Below, piece after piece: positions 34,938 to 43,747 of a stretch of DNA of 64,000 nucleotides; the first letter of the stretch is position 1, and each line of letters starts with the position of its first letter. The stretch is from positions 806,001 through 870,000 of the forward strand of contig JAKGBX010000001.1 of NCBI GenBank assembly GCA_021555075.1, in the 5' to 3' direction. The notes under the pieces were generated by a model. That model made no database searches, had not been told where the DNA came from, and was given only the letters and a program-made list of their open reading frames with translations. Both the position numbers and the translations under genes were made by a program. Origin of the DNA: Rhodobacteraceae bacterium LMO-JJ12. GTDB lineage: Bacteria; Pseudomonadota; Alphaproteobacteria; Rhodobacterales; Rhodobacteraceae.

Positions 34938-37847
34938 ATGGATGGTCTTCTGACGCTTGGCGGATTGCTTGTTCTGGCATTTTTTATCGGCGTTCCCTAC
35001 CTGCTGGTTTCTCACACCAGGTTGAAATCCAGAGTTACCGATCTGGAGCTGGAAATATCCGATCTGCGTCGGCGTTTTGCGTCCCGGGCCGAGCGCCCAA
35101 GCGAAACCGAGGAAGAGGCCCGCCCCGGCCCATGGCGCGCGGCGCGCACGAAGGGTGACGAAACGCCAGTCAGGGCAGGGGCCAGCACGCCACCCGACAC
35201 AGCAATACCGCCCAAAGCCCCAGACTTTAAGCCGCGCGCCCCTGTTATGGCTGCCGACACCAGCAACACGGATGAAATCCAGAGGCAATCACCGCCCCGT
35301 GCCTTCGTCTTCAATGCCGAAAAGCTGGACCGGCTCACCGATTGGTTGCGCGTCAACTGGGTGCTGGCTGTGGCCGCTGCGTCACTCGCCTTTGCGGGCC
35401 TCTTCATGGTGCAATATGGCGTTGAACATGGGCTTCTCACGCCGTTCTGGCGGGTGATGTCGGCGCTCGGCTTTGGCGCTGCGTTGATCGTGGCGGGCGA
35501 ATGGATCCGCCGCCGACATGGCGATGACGAAGCGGATGGTGATCCCGCCACCGCCTTCCTGCCCTCAACGCTCTCAGGTGCGGGCTTGATCGTGCTCTTT
35601 GCCGGTGTGCTTTCGGCGCGCGTACTTTACGACCTGATATCGCCCGGCACCGCGCTGGCCGGGCTTTGCGGCGTGGCGCTGCTGGCGATCGTGCTGGGCT
35701 GGTTCTATGGCCCGGTGCTGGCCGCCGTCGGCATTGTCGGCGCCACCGCCGCGCCGTTCCTTGTGGGCGGGGAATCCGACGCGCCGTGGATCTTCTATTA
35801 CTACTTCCTTCTGATCGCAGTCGCCGGGCTCGCGGTCGATACCATCCGGCGCTGGGCCTGGGTATCGGCGTTGTCGCTGATCCTCACCCTTGGTGGCATG
35901 GCGCTGCTCTATCTCGGCGACGCCGGGGTGCTGCATTTCCTGATCGCCGTGCTGGCGACGACATTCGCCGCCCTCACCATCCCGGTTCGCTCGCTGGTGC
36001 CGAACCATTCCGGCGCCTCCTTTTTCGGTGATATGCTTGGGAAAAAGCCGGGCGCACGCGCCTTCCCCGAGTTTCCGACGCGTATCGCTCTCGGTGTGAT
36101 CGTCGCCGCCAGTCTTGCTGCCGCATGGGTGGCTTCTCAAGCCGCCACGCCCGAACAGGTCTGGCTGTCGCTGGCCGCGCTGATGCTGCTGCTGGTGGCG
36201 ACGCTGATCTGGATGGCGCGCGCGCCTGCGCTCTTTGATCTGGCGCTTATCCCCGGTGCCGCCTTCCTGTTGACGCTGATGAGCGAAGTGACGCGCTATG
36301 GCCCGCTCTATCGCCAATTCCGCTCGCCGCTCGGCCACAACGATCCAGAAAGCCTGCCACCTGACACCGCCTTCATCGTCTATACGCTTGTTGCGCTAGG
36401 CGTGATCGTCACGGCGCTTGCCTTCTGGCGGATGCGCGCGGCGCTGCGTGATGAGGGCGCCGATAGCGCCCCCGTAATCTGGGCGCTGGCCGCGTCGGTC
36501 TTTGCGCCCGGCGTGGTGCTGATTCTCGAATTCCTCTGGTTGCCCGCGCCGGTGATCGGCGACATGCCTTGGGCGCTCACCACGATCGCTGTCGCCGCCG
36601 TGATGACACTTCTGGCCGAGCGCTGCGCCCATGGAACCGACACGGCCCGTCTCAAGCTGCGCATCGGCCTTTTCGCCATCGCCGCGCTGACCATGATCGC
36701 GCTGGCCGTTTTCCTGCTTCTTACCAAGTCGGCGCTCACCCTGGCGCTCGGCGTGATGGTGCTGCTCACGGCGCTGCTGGATCGCAAGTTTGACCTGCCG
36801 GTTTTGGGCTGGTTTCTGCAACTGGGCGTCGCGGTGATCTCTTATCGCCTGATCGTCGATCCCGGTCTTTTCTGGGCAATTGAGCGCGCCAGCTTCTTGC
36901 AGGTGTTGCTGGCTTATCTTGGCGCCATCGCGCTGCTGGGCGCCGCATGGGCGGTTCTGCGCGGCTCGGTGCCAAACCCGTCACGCGGCAATTCACAGGT
37001 CATTGTCGAAAGCGCGCTCTGGACCCTCGGCGCGGTGTTCATCTGTATCTTGCTGGCCCGTTTGTTCGACGAGGCCGATTTTGAATCCCATTGGGGCGCG
37101 GGCCTTCTGGCGACTGTCTGGCTCGCCTCGGCGGTAAATCAAGCCTATCGGCTGGGCGTGCCCGGCTTGTCGCTGCGCGGGTTGCGTGTGTTGCTTTGCG
37201 TCGTGTTCTCGCTGGTCGGCATCGGCTTCCTGGCGCTTCAAGGCGTGCTCTTCAACCCGCTTCTGATGCGTTCAGAAACGGTGCTTGGCCCGCTGATCTT
37301 TGACAGCCTCATGGTGGCCTATCTGCCCGTCGCGCTGGTCTTCGCCGTGGCCGCGTGGAAGCTGACAGGCCTGCACCGCCAGACCCAAAGCCTCCTGATC
37401 ATCCTCTCAAGCCTATATGGCGCCACCTATATCGGCTTTGAAATCCGCCGCTTCTGGCGTGGCCGTGATCTCAGCGTGCATGGCTTCACCGATGCCGAGC
37501 TTTATTCCTACACGCTCGCGATGCTGCTCGGCGCGGTGCTGCTCTTGATGCTGGCGTTCTCGCGCCGCTCGGATGTGTTGCGCAAACTGGCAATGGCGGG
37601 GGTCGCGCTGACCATTGCCAAGGTGTTCCTGATCGACATGTCGGGGCTTTCGGGCCTCACGCGGGTATTTTCCTTCATGGGGCTGGGCCTCGCGCTGGTG
37701 GCGCTGGCATGGCTCAATCGCAAGATGAGCGAACAATGGGACCGCTCAGGGCCGGGTGATCCGCCCGACGCACCACCAGAGCCGGATGACACAACAAGCG
37801 CCGCGCCCGGTGATGTAACCCTGCCAGAGACAAACACCGACAAGTGA
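34938..37847 (+). CDS. DUF2339 family large membrane protein
   Basis: 969 residues. One N-terminal helix, a coiled-coil segment LKSRVTDLELEISDLRRRF, a charged Pro/Ala linker to about residue 125, then more than 20 transmembrane helices. The final 40 residues are acidic and Pro-rich. Typical DUF2339 layout; these proteins are proposed cell-surface or cell-shape factors but the function is not known. ATG 34938 begins at the first helix. 73 bases follow the previous gene, so probably the same operon. Confidence 0.85.
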   Translation: MDGLLTLGGLLVLAFFIGVPYLLVSHTRLKSRVTDLELEISDLRRRFASRAERPSETEEEARPGPWRAARTKGDETPVRAGASTPPDTAIPPKAPDFKPRAPVMAADTSNTDEIQRQSPPRAFVFNAEKLDRLTDWLRVNWVLAVAAASLAFAGLFMVQYGVEHGLLTPFWRVMSALGFGAALIVAGEWIRRRHGDDEADGDPATAFLPSTLSGAGLIVLFAGVLSARVLYDLISPGTALAGLCGVALLAIVLGWFYGPVLAAVGIVGATAAPFLVGGESDAPWIFYYYFLLIAVAGLAVDTIRRWAWVSALSLILTLGGMALLYLGDAGVLHFLIAVLATTFAALTIPVRSLVPNHSGASFFGDMLGKKPGARAFPEFPTRIALGVIVAASLAAAWVASQAATPEQVWLSLAALMLLLVATLIWMARAPALFDLALIPGAAFLLTLMSEVTRYGPLYRQFRSPLGHNDPESLPPDTAFIVYTLVALGVIVTALAFWRMRAALRDEGADSAPVIWALAASVFAPGVVLILEFLWLPAPVIGDMPWALTTIAVAAVMTLLAERCAHGTDTARLKLRIGLFAIAALTMIALAVFLLLTKSALTLALGVMVLLTALLDRKFDLPVLGWFLQLGVAVISYRLIVDPGLFWAIERASFLQVLLAYLGAIALLGAAWAVLRGSVPNPSRGNSQVIVESALWTLGAVFICILLARLFDEADFESHWGAGLLATVWLASAVNQAYRLGVPGLSLRGLRVLLCVVFSLVGIGFLALQGVLFNPLLMRSETVLGPLIFDSLMVAYLPVALVFAVAAWKLTGLHRQTQSLLIILSSLYGATYIGFEIRRFWRGRDLSVHGFTDAELYSYTLAMLLGAVLLLMLAFSRRSDVLRKLAMAGVALTIAKVFLIDMSGLSGLTRVFSFMGLGLALVALAWLNRKMSEQWDRSGPGDPPDAPPEPDDTTSAAPGDVTLPETNTDK

Positions 37848-37913
37848 GCAAAATGCTCGGTCGAGAGCAAAGCGGGGAGCCGCTCCACCGGTATCGAACT
37901 TGTTGATTGGTGG

Positions 37914-37928
37914 TTAAGACCATATTAA
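37914..37928 (+). promoter_or_regulatory. CtrA-type box upstream of the Hint-domain gene
   Basis: TTAA-GACCATA-TTAA matches the CtrA consensus TTAA-N7-TTAA exactly. It lies 115 bases before the Hint-gene start, in an AT-richer intergenic stretch. Confidence 0.55.
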
Positions 37929-38042
37929 GATAACAGAAAATATCTACTGGGTGAGTATCGGTTCAATAGCTTCCGAGCCTTGCCAGAGTAAAAAATAGCG
38001 CCGCCAATAAACGAGCGGGCAAACATTGGCAGGTAGCCGGAA

Positions 38043-39176
38043 ATGGCTGAGCGGACGATATATATATTCGCCAAGAGCGATGTGACGATTACGCGTGACC
38101 TTGACGGTGATCCACCGCGCCATGGTGATGTCATAGGCCATGCGTTGAATGGCAATGCTTTCGGCTGGGAGAACCCCAGCGATCTCAGTCTCACGTTCTC
38201 GGGGTCAATGACGGCGATCACGTTTGAGGATTCCGACGGGATTTTACAGGATGATCCGTTCTCAGGCTCGACGGTTGTCGATCAATTTCTCACCGAACCC
38301 GTCACGATCAATGGCACGACTTACACCCCGAGCACCGAAACGACCCGCTGGCAAGACCCGCCACCCGTCAATGTGGAAAACGAATACGAGGTCACTCTGT
38401 TCGATGATGAAGGCACCGCGTATCGCATGGTGGGTGTGTCGATCACGCAAGGTTATTCAACCGAAGTGGTCGGGGTCATGTTTGATGGGCCTGCACCACC
38501 ACCCGGCACCACGTTGCACTACATTCAAGGTGTCTCAAGCTATGGTGGAACGGGTCAGACTGTGCCCATCCCCGATGAGGTAGTGTGTTTCCTGGAAGGC
38601 ACGTTGATCGAGACACCCTCTGGCCCTTGTCCGATTGAGCATCTTACAGCAGGCGATCGCGTCTTGACGCTGAATCATGGTGAACAGCCCATTCGTTGGC
38701 TCGGTCAAAGTGCGGTATGCGGTTTGGGAAAACTGGCTCCGATTTGCATTGAGGCCGGTGTTCTTGATAATCGGCGCGACCTCTACCTGTCTCCCAATCA
38801 CCGCGTTCTTCTGAGGTCCAGCCTGGCTGAATTGAGCTTTGGGCAGCGTGAAGTGCTGGTACCGGCCAAAGCGCTTGTGGATGGCGTGACAGTCAAGCGC
38901 GTGCCGATGCCTCGGGCCACCTATTTGCACCTCTTGCTTGATGAGCACGAAATGGTGTTTTCTGAAGGGATCGCCACGGAAAGCCTGTTCACCGGTGCTG
39001 TCACCAAGGACATTCTGGCAGATCAGGCATTGGCCGAACTGAACGAGATTTTCCCACAGTTTCAACAGTCCCGACAAATCACCAGCCATATGGGTCTTAC
39101 GCTAACAGAATCGCGGTATTTGATGCAAAGACAGACGTCTGGCGACCTGCGACCGGTCCGGCTTTGGGCGGCCTGA
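38043..39176 (+). CDS. Hint (hedgehog/intein) domain protein
   Basis: 377 residues. Residues 1-180 are a beta-rich, secreted-looking region without recognisable domain and without a classical signal peptide. At C182 the Hint_2 domain begins: VCFLEGTLIETPSGPCPIEHL, AGDRVLTLNHGEQPIRWLG and LYLSPNHRVLL. The Cys at the domain start is in the position of the autoprocessing nucleophile. Such proteins are very common in Rhodobacterales and are often exported, sometimes by type I systems. GC content is visibly lower than in its neighbours. A CtrA-type box lies upstream. Confidence 0.88.
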   Translation: MAERTIYIFAKSDVTITRDLDGDPPRHGDVIGHALNGNAFGWENPSDLSLTFSGSMTAITFEDSDGILQDDPFSGSTVVDQFLTEPVTINGTTYTPSTETTRWQDPPPVNVENEYEVTLFDDEGTAYRMVGVSITQGYSTEVVGVMFDGPAPPPGTTLHYIQGVSSYGGTGQTVPIPDEVVCFLEGTLIETPSGPCPIEHLTAGDRVLTLNHGEQPIRWLGQSAVCGLGKLAPICIEAGVLDNRRDLYLSPNHRVLLRSSLAELSFGQREVLVPAKALVDGVTVKRVPMPRATYLHLLLDEHEMVFSEGIATESLFTGAVTKDILADQALAELNEIFPQFQQSRQITSHMGLTLTESRYLMQRQTSGDLRPVRLWAA

Positions 39177-39286
39177 GCGGTTCGGGGAATAACAGCAATC
39201 ATCTGACGTGCTCGATTGATGGTCAGCCAAACTTCGCGAAGCTGTGCGCGAATGCCCGTTGAAGCATTGACGCAACAACCTCCGCA

Positions 39287-39694
39287 CTACTTCAAAATCG
39301 GCACGCCGCCCGGTCCCTGGGCACGTTGCACCACGCCAGCGCGTAAACTGCGCCCGATGCGATGCGCCAAAGCCGACCATGCGCGCGCCTGATCCGCGCT
39401 CAATTCCTCACACAACACCCCGTCAAACAGCGCCAGCCACGGCTCGAACATTCCGGGGCGCACATTGCCCGCCGCCCGATGCACCGCCAAAGGATTGCCG
39501 CCATAGCTGCGCTCATGCAGGATCGCATTGGCCCAGAACCCGGCGATTTTCGCCTCGTGGGCGGGCCAATCGGTGACATGCGCGGCAAACACCGGCCCCA
39601 ACACGGGATGCGCGCGCACCTTGGCATAAAACGTCGTCACCACCCGCTCGATCTCGGGGCGTGACACGTCAAATTTCGCTGGAAGCGTCGCCAT
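39287..39694 (-). CDS. Group III truncated haemoglobin
   Basis: 135 residues. Compared with Campylobacter Ctb, the key haem residues are present: B10 Tyr in FYAKV (Y23), E7 His in WPAHEAK (H46) and the proximal F8 His in NPLAVHR (H72), with the conserved EPWLALF segment. Likely binds oxygen or NO in the cytosol. Monocistronic by appearance, divergent from ileS and convergent with the Hint gene. Confidence 0.93.
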   Translation of the reverse strand: MATLPAKFDVSRPEIERVVTTFYAKVRAHPVLGPVFAAHVTDWPAHEAKIAGFWANAILHERSYGGNPLAVHRAAGNVRPGMFEPWLALFDGVLCEELSADQARAWSALAHRIGRSLRAGVVQRAQGPGGVPILK

Positions 39695-39773
39695 TTTGCT
39701 CTCCTCTGCCGCCGCCGCTTTCTACGCCTGCGCACGCGCATGAGAAAGGGCGAATGCGCCGCCCTTGCCCCAC

Positions 39774-39802
39774 TGGACCTTGCCTGCAACCCGCCCTATA
39801 AC
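39774..39802 (+). promoter_or_regulatory. Candidate promoter of the ileS leader
   Basis: TGGACC (39774-39779) and TATAAC (39797-39802) are 17 bases apart; the -10 matches the consensus at 5 of 6 positions. The predicted start lies near 39809, about 5 bases before the leader ATG at 39814, leaving no room for a Shine-Dalgarno. Confidence 0.5.
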
Positions 39803-39813
39803 CCGCATCCAAG

Positions 39814-39864
39814 ATGACTGGTTTCATGGCGATCATTATACGAATTACGTCCCCGGCGCTCTGA
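39814..39864 (+). CDS. Isoleucine-rich leader peptide upstream of ileS
   Basis: A 16-codon ORF, MTGFMAIIIRITSPAL, 88 bases upstream of ileS. It has four Ile codons in five positions, ATC ATT ATA then CGA ATT, using all three Ile codons, including ATA, which should be very rare at this GC content. The end of the ORF forms the left arm of a strong hairpin (39852-39881). The amino acid matches the substrate of the downstream synthetase, as expected for ribosome-mediated sensing of charged tRNA-Ile. ORF and composition are seen; regulation is inferred. Confidence 0.58.
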   Translation: MTGFMAIIIRITSPAL

Positions 39865-39881
39865 TTGATTGAGCCGCCGGG
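39852..39881 (+). promoter_or_regulatory. Hairpin overlapping the end of the ileS leader ORF
   Basis: CCCGGCG (39852-39858) pairs with CGCCGGG (39875-39881); inside it CTC (39859-39861) pairs with GAG (39871-39873) with one bulged C and the loop TGATTGATT. No T-run follows, so it is not a standard intrinsic terminator. A ribosome on the leader stop codon would prevent it from forming; a ribosome stalled at the Ile codons (39832-39846) would leave part of it free. Confidence 0.5.
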
Positions 39882-39951
39882 CAAAGGCGTATGGGTGACC
39901 CGCGCTGACCGCTGAACCATCCAGAATAAATTCCCGAAAAGGATTGTGGTC

Positions 39952-42852
39952 ATGACCGACCAGACCCCCGATTACAAATCGACCCTGAACCTGCCGCAAA
40001 CCGATTTTCCGATGCGCGCGGGCCTGCCCAAGCGCGAGCCGGAATGGCTGGAGCGTTGGGAGCGGTTGCGGATCTATGACCGCCTGCGCGAGAAACAGGG
40101 CCGCACCTCCTTCACGCTGCATGACGGTCCACCCTACGCCAATGGTCATCTGCACATCGGCCATGCGCTGAACAAGACGATCAAGGACATGATCGTGCGC
40201 AGCCATCAGATGATGGGCTTTGACGCGCGCTATGTGCCGGGGTGGGATTGTCACGGCCTTCCCATTGAGTGGAAGATCGAAGAGCAATACCGCCAGAAGG
40301 GCAAGGACAAGGACGATGTTCCAATCATCGACTTCCGCCAGGAATGTCGCCGCTTCGCCGACGGTTGGGTCGATATCCAGCGTGACGAATTCAAACGCCT
40401 TGGCGTGACCGGCAACTGGGACGATCCCTATCTCACCATGGCCTTCCACGCCGAAGCCGTGATCGCTGAGGAATTTCAGAAGTTCCTGATGAACGGCACA
40501 CTCTATCAAGGTTCCAAGCCGGTGATGTGGTCGCCCATCGAAGAAACCGCGCTGGCCGAAGCCGAGGTCGAATACCACGACAAGGAGAGCTTTACGGTTT
40601 GGGTGAAGTTCGCCGTTGCCACGGCGGGTGACCTTGAAGGCGCCAAGGTTGTCATCTGGACCACAACGCCCTGGACCCTCCCGTCCAACAAAGCCGTCGT
40701 TTATGGCGACAGCTTTGCTTATGGTCTCTATGAAGTCACCGACACGCCCGACGAATGCTGGGCCGAAAAGGGCGAGCGTTTCATCCTTGCTGACAAGCTG
40801 GCCGGCGATGTGATGACCCGCGCCCGCCTCGAAGATGGCATGTATAAGCGTGTCCGTGAAGTCTCTGCCGATGAACTCTCGGGCCTCTCGCTTCAACACC
40901 CGCTCTTTGGTGCCGAAGGCTCCAACGGCGAATGGGACGACCTGCGCGACTTCCGCGCTGCTGATTTCGTCACCGACGAAGAAGGCACCGGCTTCGTGCA
41001 TTGCGCCCCCTCCCACGGGATGGAGGAATACGAGCTTTACCGTGGTCTCGGCATGCTTGAGCAGGTCATCACCTACAACGTGATGGACGACGGTAGCTTC
41101 CGCGCCGATCTGCCGTTCTTTGGCGGCAAACGCATCCTCAAGCCCAACGGCAAGGAAGGCGACGCCAACAGCGCCGTCATCAACAAGCTGATCGAAGTTG
41201 GCGGCCTTCTGGCGCGCGGCAAGATCAAGCACTCCTACCCGCATTCATGGCGCTCCAAAGCGCCGGTGATCTATCGCAACACGCCGCAATGGTTTGCCGC
41301 CATCGACAAACCCGCGGGCGGCAATGACGCGCATGGCAAGACGATCCGCGAACGCGCGCTCAACTCCATCGACAACCTGGTGAAATTCACCCCGCAAACC
41401 GGGCGCAACCGCCTGCACGCGATGATCGAAACCCGCCCCGACTGGGTACTTTCGCGCCAACGCGCATGGGGCGTCCCGCTGACTTGCTTTATCCGCAAGG
41501 GCGCGCTGCCCACAGATGAGGGCTTCCTGCTGCGTGACCCGGCGGTCAACCAGCGCATCGTCGATGCGTTTGAGGCCGAAGGCGCAGACGCATGGTATAA
41601 AGACGGCGCCAAGGAACGCTTCCTCGGTTCTGACTATAACCCCGATGAATGGACCCAAGTGTTCGACGTGCTCGATGTCTGGTTTGACTCGGGCTCGACC
41701 CACGCCTTCGTTCTGCGCGACCGCCCGGACGGTACAAAAGACGGCATCGCCGATGTCTATATGGAAGGCACCGACCAACACCGCGGCTGGTTCCATTCCT
41801 CGCTCTTGCAGGCTTGCGGCACGCTGGGCCGTGCGCCTTATCGCAACGTGGTCACGCATGGCTTCACGCTGGATGAGAAGGGCAACAAGATGTCCAAATC
41901 CTTGGGCAATACCATCGTGCCCGAGAAGATCGTTCAGCAATACGGCGCCGATATCCTGCGCCTTTGGGTCGCCCAGACGGATTACACCGCCGACCAACGC
42001 ATCGGTCCGGAGATCCTGAAAGGTGTTGCCGACAGCTATCGCCGCCTGCGCAACACCATGCGCTACATGCTCGGCAGCCTGAATGACTTCACCGAGGATC
42101 AGCGCGTTGATCCCGCCGATATGCCCGAACTGGAACGTTTGATCCTGCACCGTCTGGCAGAACTCGACCAAAAGGTGCGCACTGGCTATCAATCCTTCGA
42201 TTTCCAGGGTGTCTTCTCGGCGATCTTCAATTTCTGCACGGTCGACCTATCGGCCTTCTATTTCGACATTCGCAAGGACGTGCTCTATTGCGATGGCGAC
42301 AGCGCGCGCGCTAATGCGGCGCGCACCGTGCTCGACCTGCTGTTCCACCGCCTCACCACCTGGCTCGCCCCGATCCTCGTCTTCACCATGGAAGACGTCT
42401 GGCTCTCGCGCTATCCGGGTGACGAGAATTCGGTGCATCTTCAGGATATTCCTGAAACGCCCGCCGATTGGCTTGATGAACCGCTGGCCGCGAAATGGGC
42501 CGAAGTTCGTAAAGCCCGCCGTGTTGTTACCGCCGCGTTGGAGTTACAGCGCGCTGACAAGGTCATCGGTGCCTCGCTCGAAGCGGCGCCAATTGTGCAT
42601 GTGCGCGATGAGAACATGATGGCCGCGCTGAAAACCGTCACTTTCGATGACATCTGCATCACCTCGGGGATCACGCTCACCGCCGATCCGCTCCCGGCCG
42701 AAGCCTTCCGCCTGCCCGAGATTGAAGGCGTCGGCGTGGTGTTCGAGTTGGCCGAGGGCGAGAAGTGCATGCGCTGCTGGAAGATCCTGCCAGACGTGGG
42801 CACGCACGCCCACGAAGGGGTATGCAAGCGATGTGACGAGGCGCTTGCCTAA
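39952..42852 (+). CDS. ileS: Isoleucyl-tRNA synthetase
   Basis: 966 residues. Class I signatures: HIGH within HLHIGHALNKTIKD near residue 61 and KMSKS in KGNKMSKSLGNTIV. A C-terminal zinc cluster CMRCWKILPD and CKRCDEAL marks the eubacterial form. The editing domain (CP1) includes WTTTPWTLPSNKAVV. GAAAAGGA lies 8 bases before ATG 39952; the GTG at 39946 is in frame. It seems controlled by the leader ORF at 39814. Confidence 0.97.
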   Translation: MTDQTPDYKSTLNLPQTDFPMRAGLPKREPEWLERWERLRIYDRLREKQGRTSFTLHDGPPYANGHLHIGHALNKTIKDMIVRSHQMMGFDARYVPGWDCHGLPIEWKIEEQYRQKGKDKDDVPIIDFRQECRRFADGWVDIQRDEFKRLGVTGNWDDPYLTMAFHAEAVIAEEFQKFLMNGTLYQGSKPVMWSPIEETALAEAEVEYHDKESFTVWVKFAVATAGDLEGAKVVIWTTTPWTLPSNKAVVYGDSFAYGLYEVTDTPDECWAEKGERFILADKLAGDVMTRARLEDGMYKRVREVSADELSGLSLQHPLFGAEGSNGEWDDLRDFRAADFVTDEEGTGFVHCAPSHGMEEYELYRGLGMLEQVITYNVMDDGSFRADLPFFGGKRILKPNGKEGDANSAVINKLIEVGGLLARGKIKHSYPHSWRSKAPVIYRNTPQWFAAIDKPAGGNDAHGKTIRERALNSIDNLVKFTPQTGRNRLHAMIETRPDWVLSRQRAWGVPLTCFIRKGALPTDEGFLLRDPAVNQRIVDAFEAEGADAWYKDGAKERFLGSDYNPDEWTQVFDVLDVWFDSGSTHAFVLRDRPDGTKDGIADVYMEGTDQHRGWFHSSLLQACGTLGRAPYRNVVTHGFTLDEKGNKMSKSLGNTIVPEKIVQQYGADILRLWVAQTDYTADQRIGPEILKGVADSYRRLRNTMRYMLGSLNDFTEDQRVDPADMPELERLILHRLAELDQKVRTGYQSFDFQGVFSAIFNFCTVDLSAFYFDIRKDVLYCDGDSARANAARTVLDLLFHRLTTWLAPILVFTMEDVWLSRYPGDENSVHLQDIPETPADWLDEPLAAKWAEVRKARRVVTAALELQRADKVIGASLEAAPIVHVRDENMMAALKTVTFDDICITSGITLTADPLPAEAFRLPEIEGVGVVFELAEGEKCMRCWKILPDVGTHAHEGVCKRCDEALA

Positions 42853-42863
42853 AGCGATATGCA

Positions 42864-42904
42864 CGCGCCCTGCACCCCGTTGACCAGACGGGTCGTAGGG
42901 CGCG
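42864..42904 (+). terminator. Hairpin downstream of ileS
   Basis: CGCGCCCT (42864-42871) pairs with AGGGCGCG (42897-42904), with an inner CCCGT/ACGGG stem. It lacks a T-run, so a terminator role is only a guess. Confidence 0.3.
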
Positions 42905-42931
42905 CGCACCATTTGTCACCTTGGGGGAACC

Positions 42932-43318
42932 ATGTCCAAGAAACCAAAGACCAGAGAGACGCTGGAGCAAATTCTGGCCTCATGTTCCGATTCCCTCTTT
43001 CCCGCCGAAATGGGCGAGGCCGTCGTCACGATTGATAGCCGAGATGTTGATGGTGACACCCCTCTCCACGTGATGCTATGGCGCGACAATACTTACGGCG
43101 CTTTGCTTCTGATCGAGGCGGGGGCAGACATAAACGCGATCGGTGATATGTCGGAAACTCCGCTTCATGTCGCGGTGGGCAAGGGCAATCTGGCTGTTGT
43201 CGAGGCGTTGATAAAAGCCGGTGCGCGTACCACCGATAAATCCGAATTCGGCAAGACGCCCAGGGAAAAGGCCGCCGAACTCGGGGGCGACATGCAAAGG
43301 CTCTTTTCCGGCCTTTGA
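42932..43318 (+). CDS. Ankyrin-repeat protein
   Basis: 128 residues with two to three ankyrin repeats: DGDTPLHVMLWRDNTYGALL with IEAGADINAIG, then SETPLHVAVGKGNLAVVEAL with IKAGARTTD, and a short KTPREKAAE repeat at the C-terminus. No signal peptide. Likely cytosolic protein-binding module; partner unknown. GGGGGAACC precedes ATG 42932. Confidence 0.85.
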   Translation: MSKKPKTRETLEQILASCSDSLFPAEMGEAVVTIDSRDVDGDTPLHVMLWRDNTYGALLLIEAGADINAIGDMSETPLHVAVGKGNLAVVEALIKAGARTTDKSEFGKTPREKAAELGGDMQRLFSGL

Positions 43319-43375
43319 CGACACGCTCAGCACGTCGCGCTTCCCAAACATAGGGGAATCGGGCATCCTTACCCC

Positions 43376-43741
43376 ATGTCTTACAAACCCGATGGCTACA
43401 CCGATCTCGCGCCCTATCTCGTCGTGCCCGATCCGCGCGCGGTGCTTGATTTCTGCGCCGCCGTATTTGACGCCGAAGAATTGCGCGTTATCCATGATGG
43501 CGACCGCATCATGCACGGCGAATGTCGCATCGGCGACACCGTGTTGATGATCGGCGGGGCCGAAGGCCCGGCTGCGATGCTCCACATCTATTGTGAAGAC
43601 CCCGACGCCGCCTTCGCCCGCGCCCTTAATCACGGTGCCGAAGAAATCCAACCGATGATGGAAAAAGGCGATGGCGACCGCCGCGGCGGCTTTCGCACGC
43701 CCTGTGGCACGCAATGGTACGTCGCGCGACAGGTTGAGTAA
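43376..43741 (+). CDS. VOC family protein (PhnB-like)
   Basis: 121 residues with one vicinal oxygen chelate fold: APYLVVPDPRAVLDFCAAVF, MHGECRIGDTVLMIGGAEG, HIYCEDPDAAFARAL and FRTPCGTQWYVA. Resembles the 3-demethylubiquinone/PhnB group. Enzymatic role unknown. A 6-base gap separates it from the methyltransferase gene downstream. Confidence 0.85.
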   Translation: MSYKPDGYTDLAPYLVVPDPRAVLDFCAAVFDAEELRVIHDGDRIMHGECRIGDTVLMIGGAEGPAAMLHIYCEDPDAAFARALNHGAEEIQPMMEKGDGDRRGGFRTPCGTQWYVARQVE

Positions 43742-43747
43742 GCCGCT

